This document shows, in pieces, positions 11,701-23,809 of a stretch of DNA of 64,000 bases. Within the stretch, counting starts at the first letter, position 1; each line of letters opens with the position of its first letter. The notes under the pieces were generated by a model. The model saw only the letters and a list, made by a program, of their open reading frames with translations. It was not told the DNA's origin and ran no database searches. The stretch spans positions 9,798,501 to 9,862,500 of the forward strand of contig OX344755.2 in assembly GCA_947034885.2 (NCBI GenBank), written 5' to 3'. The position numbers and the translations under genes were made by a program. Source of the stretch: Thuidium tamariscinum (taxonomy: Eukaryota > Streptophyta > Bryopsida > Hypnales > Thuidiaceae).

Positions 11701-13800
11701 AAAAATCACCTAAAGCACTTTGTTCATCTTCAAAAATGTGGTATTTGATTCAATATCAAGATAACATAACATTATAAAATTACATCAACATATATTCTAC
11801 TACAAAAAATTACTCTAATAGGATAGTTTGCAGATGAAATACTTTTAATCCTAAAACAACAGGCCTATTACTCTTGTCATTGATTATGAAATTATGCATT
11901 GAATGGATGAATATGTGTATTTTTTGTCTAAGGAGAATTCTTGAGGGGCATTCATTAGGCACTATAAGTTTGTCTACAACATTTGGAGAAAATTAACTGG
12001 TCTAAAGTCTATCGATAAGCAAAATGTTTAACATTTTGGTATATGATCCTATGAATGCAATTCTTGGTAGCATTTTCTAAAACATTATTTAGAGTGGGAA
12101 TTTCTTCTAGCTTTCCAACATGTTAATTTACTAAAAAAATAAGTTTATGGTTTGAGAGTTATGTCATTTATTAAATTTCTTCAAATTTTGGGCACCTAAA
12201 AAAATATTGTAGCATCTTCAAAATATTAGATAAAATGTTTTCATGTAGAATAGATGTATATTTCAAAGAAACCATTAATTTTTTTCTATTCTAACAAATG
12301 AGGTAAAAGATGCAAGGAATTTTGTTTGATGGGCAATTATGAAATTTTCCTAAAAGGTGACTATGAGGCTTGTTTTTTAATTCAATTTTCACAATTTAAA
12401 AGAAGAAATAGTGCATAGGGTTTAGTTTTGTCTTCTACAACATTTTTGCCATTAGTACTTGTATGTTTTAATTTTATGTTAGATTTATTAACAATTTAAT
12501 TTTTTCTATTGTTTTATTCCCCCTTCTACACAATGATTATTTTAAAGATGAAATGAACTTGTTGTTCTTGATTTTTTTTAGATTTCCAATTCAATTTTCT
12601 AGTATTATATAAAATTCCTAAAATACTAAAAGACAAGCATTTTTTATTTAAAAGTTTAAAAGTTGAAACTTCACCTTTTGGCATGATTAAAAAAATGGTT
12701 TGTACTACTTTGAACATCACAATCTTAGAGATGCCAAAGAATTAGGCTCTTATATAGATGGAGAAGTATACATTCAAGTTAGGTACAATATTCTATGTTA
12801 TTAGGTTGCAAAAGAGATCACAAATTTAACCACTCCACATTGCCGACTTCAACATGTACTACTTTGTAGCAATTAAGTTAGCTCAATGAAAGCACCAAAG
12901 AACTCTAGGAGTTAAACAAAAGAGACTAATAAGATTACACTTAGCTCAATACCAAGATCCCATGCTTGCAAATTGCAATTGGTTGACAATGTTTTGAACC
13001 TTTGAAAGTTGGATGGGACCACATGAGAAGGCTATTGAGCTTAAATGCCAAGTCTTTCATCGAACTTCAAAAACCAAATTTGAACTTTTTTGTTTGATCA
13101 AAAAAGTACATATCTTCTAAGTGGCCATGTCTATAAAGGTGGTAATCAACAATTTGACGTGGAGAGTGTGGCCAAGTTTATAAGATAGGTTGGTTTAGAT
13201 AATTGATGAGAGAGACAAATTGGTGACGGTGGTATAAATTACTAGAGGAACTTGAAAAGAAAATCTGATAATCTTGTCCTTCTTGAGTGTTATGGTGTAC
13301 TTGTGAGACCCTGATTGAGCATGATCCAACAAGATCCAACAATTGAAGTAATGTTTGGTAATGTGACAGCACCTTCTGTTTTGACACCCTGTGCCACTCT
13401 TGTACCTAAACATGTTTTTTCTCACAACAGAATAAGGCTCAACTTTCATGTTAGCTAGCCCACATCACAAGGTTAACAAACATGTTAAAGTTACGCACCA
13501 ACTATGAAAGATGTGGCAAGATCATAATGTCATTTTAGAAACAAATCAGAAAACATTGAAAGTATTCTCATAAATTTTACGTCTGGTACTTTGGGTTCGA
13601 TCACAGAATACAGTGAGGGTTGCCAAGTCATTCCGAGGGAAACCTACGAATCCAGATGCAGAAAAGATTTGCATTCAAACTAAGAGTGGCGTGTTTTGCA
13701 CCCCATTACAACATGAATTTCCTCTGCACTCTCAACAGCTGTACAGTTTATACAGTGACTCCCGCCATGAAAACATGAATCTGGCTAACTTACATCTGAA
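8750..13800. other. AT-rich intergenic DNA, no gene seen
   Basis: About 5 kb of very AT-rich sequence with many homopolymer runs. Open frames are short, rich in Lys, Asn, Ile and Phe, and resemble no family I know. I found no convincing element termini. It probably consists of old decayed transposons. Confidence 0.6.
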
Positions 13801-13847
13801 TTACAAGTGATGGGAGATGAACCAAGTGCCAGGCAATCCATCCAAAT

Positions 13848-15545
13848 TCAGCTGCTTTTCTGCGTCTCCTCCATGCGTTTGGTAATGAGGGCGATGGCAG
13901 CGTTGGCGGAACTGAAGGCGCCATGGAAGCTTTCCTTGAAGGAGAACGTCTCCAGGTCGCGCACCATTTGCATCAGGATGTCGCCGATGTCCACCTGCTG
14001 CTCCATCAAGCAGTAGTAGTACACCTTGGAGCATCGTTGGCTGATCTCCACGTTGGCTGGCTCAGGGCAATACTCGTCATCCAGCCATTGGTGCAGCGCT
14101 CCTCGCAACCATTCAGCTTCCTGAATTGAAAGAGGGGCACAACCTTAAAACTTAGAGATCACACAAATAATGTGAGAAGAATTAATATAAGAGTCAAGAG
14201 CTTTGCAACTTTACAACGTATTCGAAGACTGCAACTCTGGAACTACCTATGATAACTTGTGACTCATCGATGAAGAAGTTTGCATCGAAATGTTGAACTC
14301 AAAATATTGCCATAAATGTGTCAAAGAAAGGAAATGTTCAAGAATCACTAAGGCTGTCAAAGTGCAAGACTTGTGAGCTGAGGAAGTAGGCAAGTTGGCC
14401 AACATGATTTCGAATCTTGAGGAAAGACCTAGTATTTTCAGAGGAGATTATGAGGCTCGTAATTGTGCAGACCTGGATTTAGAAACAAAGAGTAGCGAGG
14501 GAACCCTACTGAGACACCATGGACAAATACATCACAAAAATAATGTGAGAACTAGTAATGCCAATAGTCGTGTGGCCCCATGGCTTTGCAACTTTACAAC
14601 GATGAGGAATGTGCAGTATTCGAAGACCGCAACTGTAGAACTATCTATGATAACTCATCAATGAAGAAGTTTGCTGTCAATGTTGAACTTCAAATATTGG
14701 CATAAATGTGTCAAAGAAAGGAAATCCTCAAGAATCACTAGGGCTGTCGAAGTGCGCTGAGGAAGTAGGCAATTTGGCCAACATGATTTAAAAATTGGCG
14801 AGGAGATCCGTACTTTCAGAGGAGATTATGAAGGTTTGTAATTATGCAGGACTGGATTTAGAAACAAAGCGCAGCGAGGCTTAAAAGCGTGTACTGTGAC
14901 ACCCCTACTGCATCTTGAATACCTTGATCCCTCCTTGGGTAGCAGATGGGCCCAAATTAGCAAGAGAATTTCAAGGATGTTTTGAAAATCCCACAACCGC
15001 GTTGATATTCAAAAAATAGGCTGCAATCACAATATTTTACATAGTGATCTGGCTTCGTCGTAGAGGGAATTGCTTTCAAAAGCAGAGCTCAAAATCCAGA
15101 GGATTTCTAGCTAAATTATCGGCTTGCGTTATGCAAAATTCCGCAGTATTCAAAAATCCCTAACTAAAGAGATCACGAATGCAACCCATTTCGTGTCAAT
15201 ATCGCATAACAAAGCAAAAGCAATGGTGCAGAAGGATTTTCCAATACACAAAAGTGTGAGAATGGTCGAGAAAAATCATGCCTGCGCCGCAACGGAGGGA
15301 TGAGCCCACGCTTCAGGAACTTGCAAATCCTTCAGGTAGGGTTGGTCCGATTCGGGTAATGCAGCACAGCATCGCGGTGAAACGGCCTTCCTTCGCACAG
15401 TGGTCGTCGACAACGGCTGCTTCATCTTCCAAACCCTCGATGCAATCGGCAAAATGTGACCACTTCGACAGCTTCCGCAGTTGTACAGGGTCTGGGTACC
15501 TGCACTGACTGCTGGCACCAAGGCAGATACTACCAAAGCGGTCAT
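13848..15545 (-). CDS. Conserved plant protein, probably plastid-targeted (two exons)
   Basis: Exon 1 is 15545-15282 and exon 2 is 14120-13848, together 178 aa. The first roughly 55 residues are rich in Ala, Ser, Thr, Arg and poor in acid, like a chloroplast transit peptide. The conserved part is in exon 2: AEWLRGALHQWLDDEYCPE, NVEISQRCSKVYY, QVDIGDILMQMVRDLE, ESFHGAFSSANAAIALI. I remember this as a land-plant family of unknown function, but cannot attach a name with certainty. The intron starts with GC (CAG then GCATGA) and ends with a good polypyrimidine-AG at 14121, and the frame joins cleanly in phase 0. The intron (1,161 bp) holds a tandem duplication. The role is unknown. Confidence 0.7.
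14160..14890. repeat. Intronic tandem duplication, about 380-390 bp period
   Basis: Two diverged copies lie head to tail in the intron of the minus-strand gene. ATAAATGTGTCAAAGAAAGG occurs near 14313 and 14703, and TGGATTTAGAAACAAAG near 14474 and 14853. The copies differ by scattered substitutions and indels, so the duplication is not recent. Confidence 0.75.
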
Positions 15546-16209
15546 CGAGACGACACGATGTTACAAAGACAGGAACAAAACAGAGGAAGAAGAAGAAGTG
15601 AAGTCTTGAACTACAATCTCCACAAGCACTGTCTTCGATGATCCTCGGGAAAACAAGAACGGCAATTCCGAGAGAAAATGGGTAGGGGACAGTCACCTCA
15701 TCAAAGGTCAGATTGTAAAACAGGGTTACAGCAAATTTGAAAACATCCGCTAAAGCAAAATGAGCAGCGACGGAATCGCAACTAACTTATTCCCGAAAGT
15801 CCTAAATAGAAACTAACTTATATGTCACGGCAATAGAAAGTTTGCAAAATCGAGAGATGCGCGGTGGCAAGACGCAGAGTGCACGACGCATTGACAGATG
15901 CAAAAAAAAGAGCCAGTGACGGTATGAAGGGGATTACTGACAAAGCAGAGCTGGTCACCGAGGATAAGGAATCTGCCGATGCTTCCAGGTGGTGTCATCC
16001 TAATTGAGATGAATTAGGTCACTTTGGAGTGCTCATTCTTTTGAATGAAGAGGTTCGTTTGTTTATGCCCTATTAAGTTCGAGGAGGTGCCTACACTTTG
16101 TAGGATCGCTCTTGTTAAATTCCGGCGAGTACATTGTGTGTTTCTATGGTCATGATGTAGGTCTTATCACGTTGTGGTTACGAAGACATTTCGCGTTGCG
16201 CTTGCAAGC

Positions 16210-19200
16210 ATGGTTGGGTTGACGCCAGTCTCATCGTCCCGTCAGGCTCGTCAGTTCGACGTGTATGAGAGTCCTGGCGTTGCTGCGGCGTTTCCTGTGC
16301 TTGCCGTGAGACCCTCGAGGAAACAACTGACCACTATCGCGTTGCTCTTTTTTCTGTCTTAATGTGTCTGTGGCTTGACGTTTTGGTAACCCTCGGCTCT
16401 TCTTGATCGTCACCGTAACTTTTGTTTCACTCAATTGAATTTCGCATAGCCGTTAGAACCATAACTTTCTAAGGTGTTGACCTCTGTAGGATGAAATGGT
16501 CGGTTCCTGCACTTGGGGTCGTCGGCCTTCCTCCGGTCATAGCTGGTAAGATGGTTAGTTCTATTGATGACGCTCTCACATGTCGTCTCAATACGTTTGC
16601 GCATGTGCCCTCATTGATTATCAAGTTCATGCGTCTGCGATGTGCTTCAGGCATAATGGTTCGAGCAGCACAGGGGATTGCGACGATTCTTGTTGCACTC
16701 TCCACAGCCGCACTCTGGAAAGCCTCAGCGTTCCTAGCATTGACTCAGATTCTAACATCCAGCAGCGATGCAACTCAGAAGCTCCTCATCGGAAACTCAT
16801 CAAAGACGACCTCTGTAACTGCTGCTGCACACTCTTCTGTCTCTTCCTCCACCACCTTCCACCAGCGGGTCCTTCTGGGAATGTCATCGCGCTTACGGAA
16901 ATACTGTGATCCTTCTCCAGCTGAACTCCAGAATTCTTTGAAGCAGAGACAGAGATGGTTCCATGCATCAGCTGCTAGTGCTTCTTCTGTCTCGTTTCGG
17001 GTGCCTGTGCATCCTGGATTAGAGAAGGAGAGCCCAGCATTGAGATGCAACAATGGGGCTCACACTTGGTGTCCCCGCGGAAGCGCAGGCCAGTAAACCC
17101 TAAATTTGATCCTCTTCAGTAAAAGATACAACTACAGAGACCTGAATTTAGTAATTGAGAGCCATACACTGGTCCATGTCTAGGTACTGGGCGATCTATT
17201 TGTCCCACAACAGCAGGTACTTCTCGGAGAGCTCATTTTTAGTGTGCAGGTAACCGGAAACTTTTGCCCTAAACGTTGACGGGAAGAAGACATATGACAG
17301 TATTGTGAGAGGAAGAGGCATGAGCACATTGCAAAGGAATTTATTCAATGCTCCAACATAATCTCCCACCTCCCTTGTGGCTGCTCCTTCTAATCTTCGA
17401 CGTGAAAGCATCATTAGGAGATCGAGTAAGTGAGGGAGATCAAGTAGCGGATACAACATCTGAATTGATGCTGATTCCATGATTTCGATGATACCAGGTG
17501 TCGTCTTATCCCATGATATCTCATGTTGCCCTCTCTTCGGGGGTTTCAGTATCACCTCGGTCCTCACCTTGGTCGAGAGTGAAAGCAACTGTAAGAAGAG
17601 AATTGATCAAGAATGAAGAGAGCCTTGCCCAATTCCTGGCGGATGTGGACCAGCACATTCTGGGATCAGCAGCCCGAACTGCGTCAGCGTTTTTGCCTCC
17701 GTCCACTGGAGGAATGAGCGGGCTTTCGTCTAATCCTTCCTTGAATTCCAGCCTGGTATCGCACTCAGGAAGCAGCACTCTGCCTAATCGAGTTTTTCCA
17801 CTTTTTTCCGAAAGGAGTTCCCCCAGCGAAATTTGGAGAGGGTGAACTTCTAGGTCCAATGTCACTTGAACAGTTTCAGGAGGGATTGAGGCAGCTGGGC
17901 ATCTTAGAGAGCATCGAACACTGGCGGGACTTCTTGCGACAATGGTTCTCTTCCGTTCTGCTCAAACCACTTGTTCACAAGCTGGACACCAGCCACTGGC
18001 AGGTGAGTGCACTTGAACTTCATATGGGATATCTATTTGAGGGATTACCGTCTTGCTCCACAGCCCTGCATACTAACCCAATGCAGTAACAAGCATCAGC
18101 CATTGTGGATTTGCAATCAGTCTTGGCCAAAGAGTAATGCTTCATGCTGCAGTTCAAGCGGACTGTTATGGGCGGTGTATCTTTTTGAGGATGTAGTTTC
18201 ACCCATAAATTCCCCGAAAAATTGCCAAAAGTGGCTGCTTCCATATCTTTGGGAGTTGAAGTTAATAGGAAAGCTTCGAGGAAGAAAATAAAATGTACCA
18301 ACAGAGAGAAATCTGTTTTTTTATTTACCAGAAAAAACTTTTGGCATCTAAAGTGAACTTTTAGATTGAGCACTTGGAGGTTAATTGGCTTGATGAAGGT
18401 TATGGCGAGAGCAGCAAAACTAGGCATGGCAATCAATGTGGGTCACATCGGGAGCCCTCGCGAGGACAATGCACCTCCTGCAACGGAAGGCATGATTCGA
18501 GACGAATGGCTTACACCCCTTGGTCCTGATGAAGATGCATTGATACACCAGCTCAAGGCCGCCCTCTTGCAAGCCCGCGACATCCGTCCCAGTAAGCCAA
18601 TCACGACTCCCACTCATGCTTTTGTAGCGTTACAAGAATTTCGTTGGCTGTGACCAGAGCTCAGAACGCGCTGTTGGTTGTTCCTCACTGCATCCCCTCA
18701 GACATCCCTCTTCGGTCTTCAGCGCGTGACTCAAGAGAAGGCGGAGAACCCAGTGATTCAGGAATGATTGGATGCAGTCACAGAGTATCAGAGACTGAGG
18801 GCGCTCATGAAAGGGACTGGGGAAAAGGCCTTGTTCCTGTCAGCAGTATGCGTGCTGACTACTCCGTTCGCCGAGTCCGAGGTAAGTTTCACAAGGTTAC
18901 TCAATCCTAGCCAATCTTTGATCGCATGTATAGCTGACTAGATGTTCAGAGTAGACAGAAAAATTATGGTATCTATCAGGTCCTCTATCAGAAATTCCTC
19001 CTAGGATCCGCTTTTGGGTTAGGACGGTACGAAATGAAGATGCTCCAGTAACTTGTGTACATGAGAATTGCAGTCTCAAATATGTTTCCGACCTTCGAAG
19101 GCACATGTGTCAATGGAAAACAAAAACAAAAACACGCCCTACATTTGCTCACTTAGATATATACGTTTCGGAAGTTAATATTATCAACTAACTTTCGATG

Positions 19201-19795
19201 GAACTCCTATTTTTAGTTTGGGCACTAAAGCGAGAACTGTTTGTCACAAACGTGTTTGAAAGAGTGCTCTATTTTCCTATTAGCTCCCAAAGTGGGTTTT
19301 GCATTTGTAAAAGTCGGGCACTGAAGACTCAAGTTGAGGCGAGGTTGTCACCAACCGATTCAAGGCTCTGCTAAATAAACACGTTCACTCTCTCAAGTCA
19401 TCTGTTAGCAGAGTTGGCGGATGGGACGTGTGCCAAAGAGTTCGATTGGTCAGGCCATGGAACGGAGTTTTCGAGCCGGAAGTGGTCCACTAGCCCTCCC
19501 GAGATGATGCCCTCGGACCCTCACCTCCTGCTGTACCTTTTCTGTGCGTTGCTGGAGCATCCGCGATGGATGCTTCATGTTGACCCCAGCGCGGAGCACC
19601 GGAGCTCGCAGTGGGATGGGAACCCTCTGTACGTCGCGGCCACGGCGCACAAGGAGAGGCTACCGGAGAAGTACATTGCTGTGTTGTCTCATGCTCCCGG
19701 GTTCCTCCATCCAGGAGCCTGCGTTTTGTGTATGGGCAAACTGCGGCCTCCCGTGTTTGCTTTACTGGGACAGAAAGCTGCAGTTCTCGTTTCAG
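16210..19795 (+). pseudogene. TMEM209 / Cytochrome_B561_N-type protein gene, apparently broken
   Basis: Remnant of a plant member of the TMEM209 family (Pfam Cytochrome_B561_N), a nuclear-envelope membrane protein in animals. Recognisable pieces in family order: FDVYESPGVAAAFPVLAVR (16.26 kb); a membrane segment RAAQGIATILVALSTAALW (16.66 kb); SSPWSRVKATVRREL (17.56 kb); MSLEQFQEGLRQLGILESI and WRDFLRQWFSSVLLKPL (17.86-17.96 kb); DEDALIHQLKAALLQARD (18.53 kb); LVPVSSMRADYSVRRVR (18.83 kb); SDPHLLLYLFCALLEHPRW (19.51 kb); LYWDRKLQFSFQ (19.76 kb). Many junctions keep splice sites, but the frame is broken near 16.36, 17.80, 18.82 and 19.77 kb, there is an in-frame TGA near 18.77 kb, and the expected C-terminal exon is not found. 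Most shifts fall in homopolymers, so assembly error is the main alternative. Confidence 0.7.
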
Positions 19796-19828
19796 GTATG
19801 AATCGCTTCCTGAAGGAATAGTTAGTGT

Positions 19829-19848
19829 GTGTGTGTGTGTGTGTTCGT
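19829..19848. repeat. (TG)n microsatellite
   Basis: A run of about ten TG units just downstream of the last recognisable TMEM209-like exon. Confidence 0.8.
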
Positions 19849-20153
19849 TCGTTCGGATCGGAGTAGTGAGCAGGGCTTCTTTTTTCATTTTTTATGAAGC
19901 GCCAAAGTGGCGATATAAAAGGTTATAATGGTGCTCCAAATTTCAACATTCATCTATATATTGGATAGAAAATATCACATTCATACATATCACACATCTG
20001 TAATTATGTTTTCATCCACAATTTGGCAATTTTATCCAACTTCTTTTATAGTTTGCAGTTTTTTTGTGACAAACTTCACAGTTTTTTATCCAGTTTTTAG
20101 CCAAATTATCTTTTTTTGGTGCAACAATTGGCTCATGACATGAGACATTTCAG

Positions 20154-20411
20154 CAGCGGTTGCTCAAGATTGAAACTGCATTGGAAGGAATGGCATGGCA
20201 AGCACTGGTAATCGAGTGGGAAGATGCACGAAAAGGAAAATACAAAGGTGCAGAGTACAGATACGGGAGCAAAAGCTTGTTCCCAAAGCTTTGTTCGACA
20301 GGTATGAATCGGGAAGAAATAATCAGTGAGAATGGCACGGAGGATAGTGACGAATTTCACGACCATTCTGAATTGTTCTTGAATCTCAAGAAAATCCCCA
20401 AAAATGCCTAA
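20154..20411 (+). other. Open frame of unknown identity between two convergent genes
   Basis: After a plausible acceptor (TTTCAG) an open plus-strand frame encodes a polar segment with ALEGMAWQALVIEWEDARKG and YKGAEYRYGSKSLFPKLC. A possible donor (GGTATG) follows the latter; otherwise the frame runs to a stop at 20411. Composition is protein-like, but I do not recognise it and it does not match the expected C-terminus of the TMEM209-like gene. It could be an unrelated gene fragment or a replaced 3' end. Confidence 0.3.
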
Positions 20412-20739
20412 CCATCGAATCATTTGGTCAGGAAACTGAGAACCGGGGCTCTACTTTCACCTCTAGAATGAAAGTTTCTCAGAGTAGATGAATGATATTT
20501 TCCCCACCATATCTTCAAGAGAGCTAATAACATCGCAGTCTGTCCACAAACATTACTGCATAGCTAGTAACCACTACTCTGGACGAGGGTCAATGCACGC
20601 AGGAGTAGTGTCTCCAAGATCTCTGACATCCGGCTGCCGAAAAGAGTGAGGAAAAGAATTGTTTATACTAACCTCTTGGCCACACGTTAGTATCGAAAGG
20701 CTGAAAATTTGCACACCGATGTGCATTAAAGATTTAGAC

Positions 20740-22873
20740 TCATGACGGTAGGGTGTAAACAGCTATTTGGGGATGCAGCACGGATCCCATGTACAGCTTC
20801 CCGTCGTGTTCCTCAACCTCGCTTACCACCTTGACCACCTTTCCTGGCTGGTCCTCAAGAACTTCCAGCAACTGACCATCAGAGCTATAACGAGCAATCA
20901 GTGCATGGGGTTTAGGTGCAACCATTGCATACAACTGTTTTGAAGAAATAGGGAGTTTGGCAACGAAGTGCCGTAACCATGGAACTGCTCCTGTGTACAT
21001 CTCAATTAATGTACGTTTGCCGTGAAACGCCACCCAGAAATCTCCATTCTCATTCCGACGTACGTTGTCTGGAACTCCAGGAAGATCCATCCATACCTCC
21101 CATGTATTAGCTTTGGGTCCTTTAAGCCAGTACCTCAGTAACCTGCCAATCGAGCAATGGCAATCCGTAAATCACGATACCATACAGCAAACAGTCAAAC
21201 CCTTGAGACAAGACAGTTATATCTGGGCATATGTCCAACATGTCCAACAACTTAACCCATTAAGGACCGTAGTTGATTTTGGGGACGGGCAATACGCAAA
21301 TACGTTAGATATGAACATTTGAAGATCGTATGCTGGATTTACATGAAGTCTTACCTTGCCATGTTGGATTCCGCTATTACCACAAAAGTGACATCCTTGC
21401 TCACTGCCACACCATTGGGAAACCGTAATCCCTCTATCAAAACCGTCGTCTCTTTCCTGATTGGATTGTATCTCAAAAATCTGCCCGTATTCTCAAGTTC
21501 AATCCTCGACAGAAAGAACTGCCTGCACTGACAACATTGGTGATCTTAATCAAGGAGAAATGGTTCGGGGGGATACCAGCAACTTCACTGGCTCACAAAT
21601 TGGTATCCCAAGAGAAAACCAGGGAGATCTTACCTGCGTTGGTACTTGGTACTACTAACTGTGAAGTAAAGATTTCCATCTTCATCGAAATCAAGATCGT
21701 TAGAAAATTTGAACGGATCTCCGTAAAGCTCTGTCACCACAGGCTCAGCCAGCCCCCCTTCAGAACCAACTTTTAAGATTCCAAAGTAAGCATCAGCAAT
21801 GTATAGCTCTCCCGTCCTCTTCTCAAATCGCAGTCCCAAAGGCCGACCACAAATATGCTCGAGCTCCAGTTGTGGTTCGGGTGTATGATTGTAGTCACAT
21901 ACGACTGGCCTGATGCACACAGTAATGACACAATCAAGCCTGCTGTACTGGGGGCTGGAGAATCGTACCGAAAATCGTACCCGCCACAATTATGAACTGT
22001 AGAGAGTCAACAGTCAACACTCGAGAGTCTATTTTACAATATTCTATTCTCTGCATTCTCCTGTTATAATTATTAGATCACATAATGTCAATGCAGGAGA
22101 GTTCTCCTGTCGTGGCATGCTTCAATTGGTTAAGGAGAGGCAGATTAAGACTGATAATGCTCAGTGCTTGCCTTGTGCAAATCTTCAGCAAGGTGGGTAT
22201 GAAGTAGAGATTTCATTGGTATAGAAATGAGAGAAATCTAGGAGAAATCTCTTCCTCTACCAACCGATATTAATTCAGTAAATGCAGATTCATGTACCTA
22301 ACAAAATCTAAATCTAAATGGAGGAGACTATTACTGTTGTGGCATGTTTTGATTGGTTCAACAATCAAAGAAATCAAATAAACAATGACGTTATGTCCGG
22401 TAACTGCAAAGCAGTCCAAGTTACCAAAAATAATCGCCGGTAGTAGCGGCTCGGTAGGTCCTAACCGGCGATTATTTTCAATAACTTGGCCTGCTTTGCA
22501 GTAACCTAGTCCTTTATGACTAAGAGAGTTACCGTTTGGGGCTGGTAGTGGCGAAAGTGGTCCAACCAAGCTCTGGTCCGTCATAGCGCACTACGCGTCC
22601 ATCGCTGAGTCCAGTGTACGGGCCCTTGCCATGACCATCAAATGCAATGCTTTCAGGTCCAAAGATTTCACCCGTCCCGATGATTTCTGAGGTCTGCAAT
22701 TTGCTCTCCGTGTCGCGAGTGATGTTAGCGAGAACGTTGGAAGGTGGTGGCGCCTCGTATTGAGCATGAAAGTCATCAATGCCGGATAAAGTAGACAACT
22801 CGAGGGGATCTGACGCAAAGAACCATCCCAGAACTCCCGCAATCAGAACGCCTTTTGCAAGAGACGAACTCAT
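20740..22873 (-). CDS. Strictosidine-synthase-like (SSL/APMAP-type) six-bladed propeller protein, four exons
   Basis: Exons on the minus strand: 22873-22533, 21909-21634, 21522-21355, 21142-20740; all GT-AG, frame kept, 395 aa. An N-terminal hydrophobic segment (about residues 7-21, KGVLIAGVLGWFFAS) suggests a signal anchor to the ER/secretory membranes. The propeller shows GPESIAFDGHGKGPYTGLSDGR, CGRPLGLRFEKRTGELYIAD (from residue 134), FSNDLDFDEDGNLYFTVSS, LRFPNGVAVSKD, PGVPDNVRRNENGDFWVAF and KLYMGSVLHPQIAVY. Most plant SSL proteins lack strictosidine synthase activity and are thought to be hydrolase-like or of unknown substrate; that applies here by family, not by direct evidence. ATG at 22873 opens directly on the membrane anchor. 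It lies tail to tail with the decayed gene at 16.2-19.8 kb and looks intact. Confidence 0.9.
22399..22506. repeat. Near-perfect 108-bp hairpin in SSL intron 1
   Basis: The left arm begins GGTAACTGCAAAGCAG and the reverse complement of the right arm begins GGTTACTGCAAAGCAG. Pairing continues through the CCAAGTTA and AAAATAATCGCCGG blocks for about 43 bp with a few mismatches, around a loop of roughly 20 bases. It is either a foldback MITE or a small-RNA-type hairpin. It lies in the sense intron of the minus-strand SSL gene. Confidence 0.8.
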
Positions 22874-22939
22874 CTTGAAACCATAAGAATTCCAGTTACA
22901 CTGTTCACAACTCTTATGCTCCCTTGCTACAATCAATCA

Positions 22940-23800
22940 CTTCGCTAGTCTCCACTACGTATGGAACTTCGCTTCACGCTCTGCCCTCGGAGCTTCCTGC
23001 ATCACAAATCCACATCGAAAAGATGATTCTACATCCTCGAAATCGCGCGCATTCACACAAATCCAATCCTGCATCGCCATCGCTCAATTCTTGAAACTGA
23101 TCTCGTAACATCCAAATCACTGTTCCTGTCTCGGATTCCGTGCCGATCGAAATCCACGACCAGAAATTCTAAGCTCACTTCGCATGAACTACGACCAGCG
23201 TCACACATCGCTTATCTCACAAAGTAACAAAAAATCTAAAAAACTAGTAACTATCGCACATCTTCGAAACAACAAACTCTCCCCGCGCCACAACCATTCG
23301 CAAAGAAAATGCCAATAACAAGAAGCGGAAATTGCGTGATTCTTTTTTCAAGAAAAGAGTAAGAAACGACAAGCGGATGTTTCTTTTCAAACTTAGCATC
23401 GAATTCACACAACTCACGTACCTTTGCCAAGCGCACACACACGGAAGACTCGTGTCGAAGCGAACAATCTTGCTCAAGAGGCGACCTAAAGCTTGGACGA
23501 CGGCCGGCCATGCTACCTCCTTTGATATAGAATCTGTGGCAGTGAATCATATGCATGCTTGGCCATGCCTTGCTTGGGGTCCATGGGTGAGCAACGGCTT
23601 ACCCACCGAATTGGCTGCCAGTCTTGAAGGGCTGCCCAGTGCCCACGATGCATCCATGAAGTCGAAGGCTGTCACCTCCGTCCAGGCCTGGGCGTCCTTC
23701 CGCTAACTGACGGCTCCAGTGAAATCAGAGAGAGATGAAGGCGATGACACGATCGGATTGTGAAGCGAGCGGCCATCTCCACGGTAAAAGTTGAGGTCAC
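22940..23800. other. 5' flank of the SSL gene
   Basis: Moderately GC-rich sequence upstream of the SSL start, probably promoter and leader. Short open frames on both strands (for example 23251-23556 minus and 23332-23706 plus) overlap each other and match nothing I recognise. Confidence 0.4.
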
Positions 23801-23809
23801 CAGCTGATT

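Noticed and set aside
16469..17053. Overlapping frames on both strands as separate genes
   Set aside because: The plus-strand membrane segment at 16.66 kb matches the TMEM209 layout; the others are shadows of GC-richer sequence.
17196..17588. 130-aa minus-strand frame
   Set aside because: It lies opposite the TMEM209-like gene region, with composition of an antisense shadow and no recognisable motif.
21252..21275. TTAACCCATTAAGG in SSL intron 3 as another piggyBac end
   Set aside because: No matching inverted end with TTAA was found within reach.
22874..22936. In-frame upstream extension of the SSL start
   Set aside because: ATG at 22873 places the membrane anchor at the N-terminus as in the family; the extension is polar and unlike family members.
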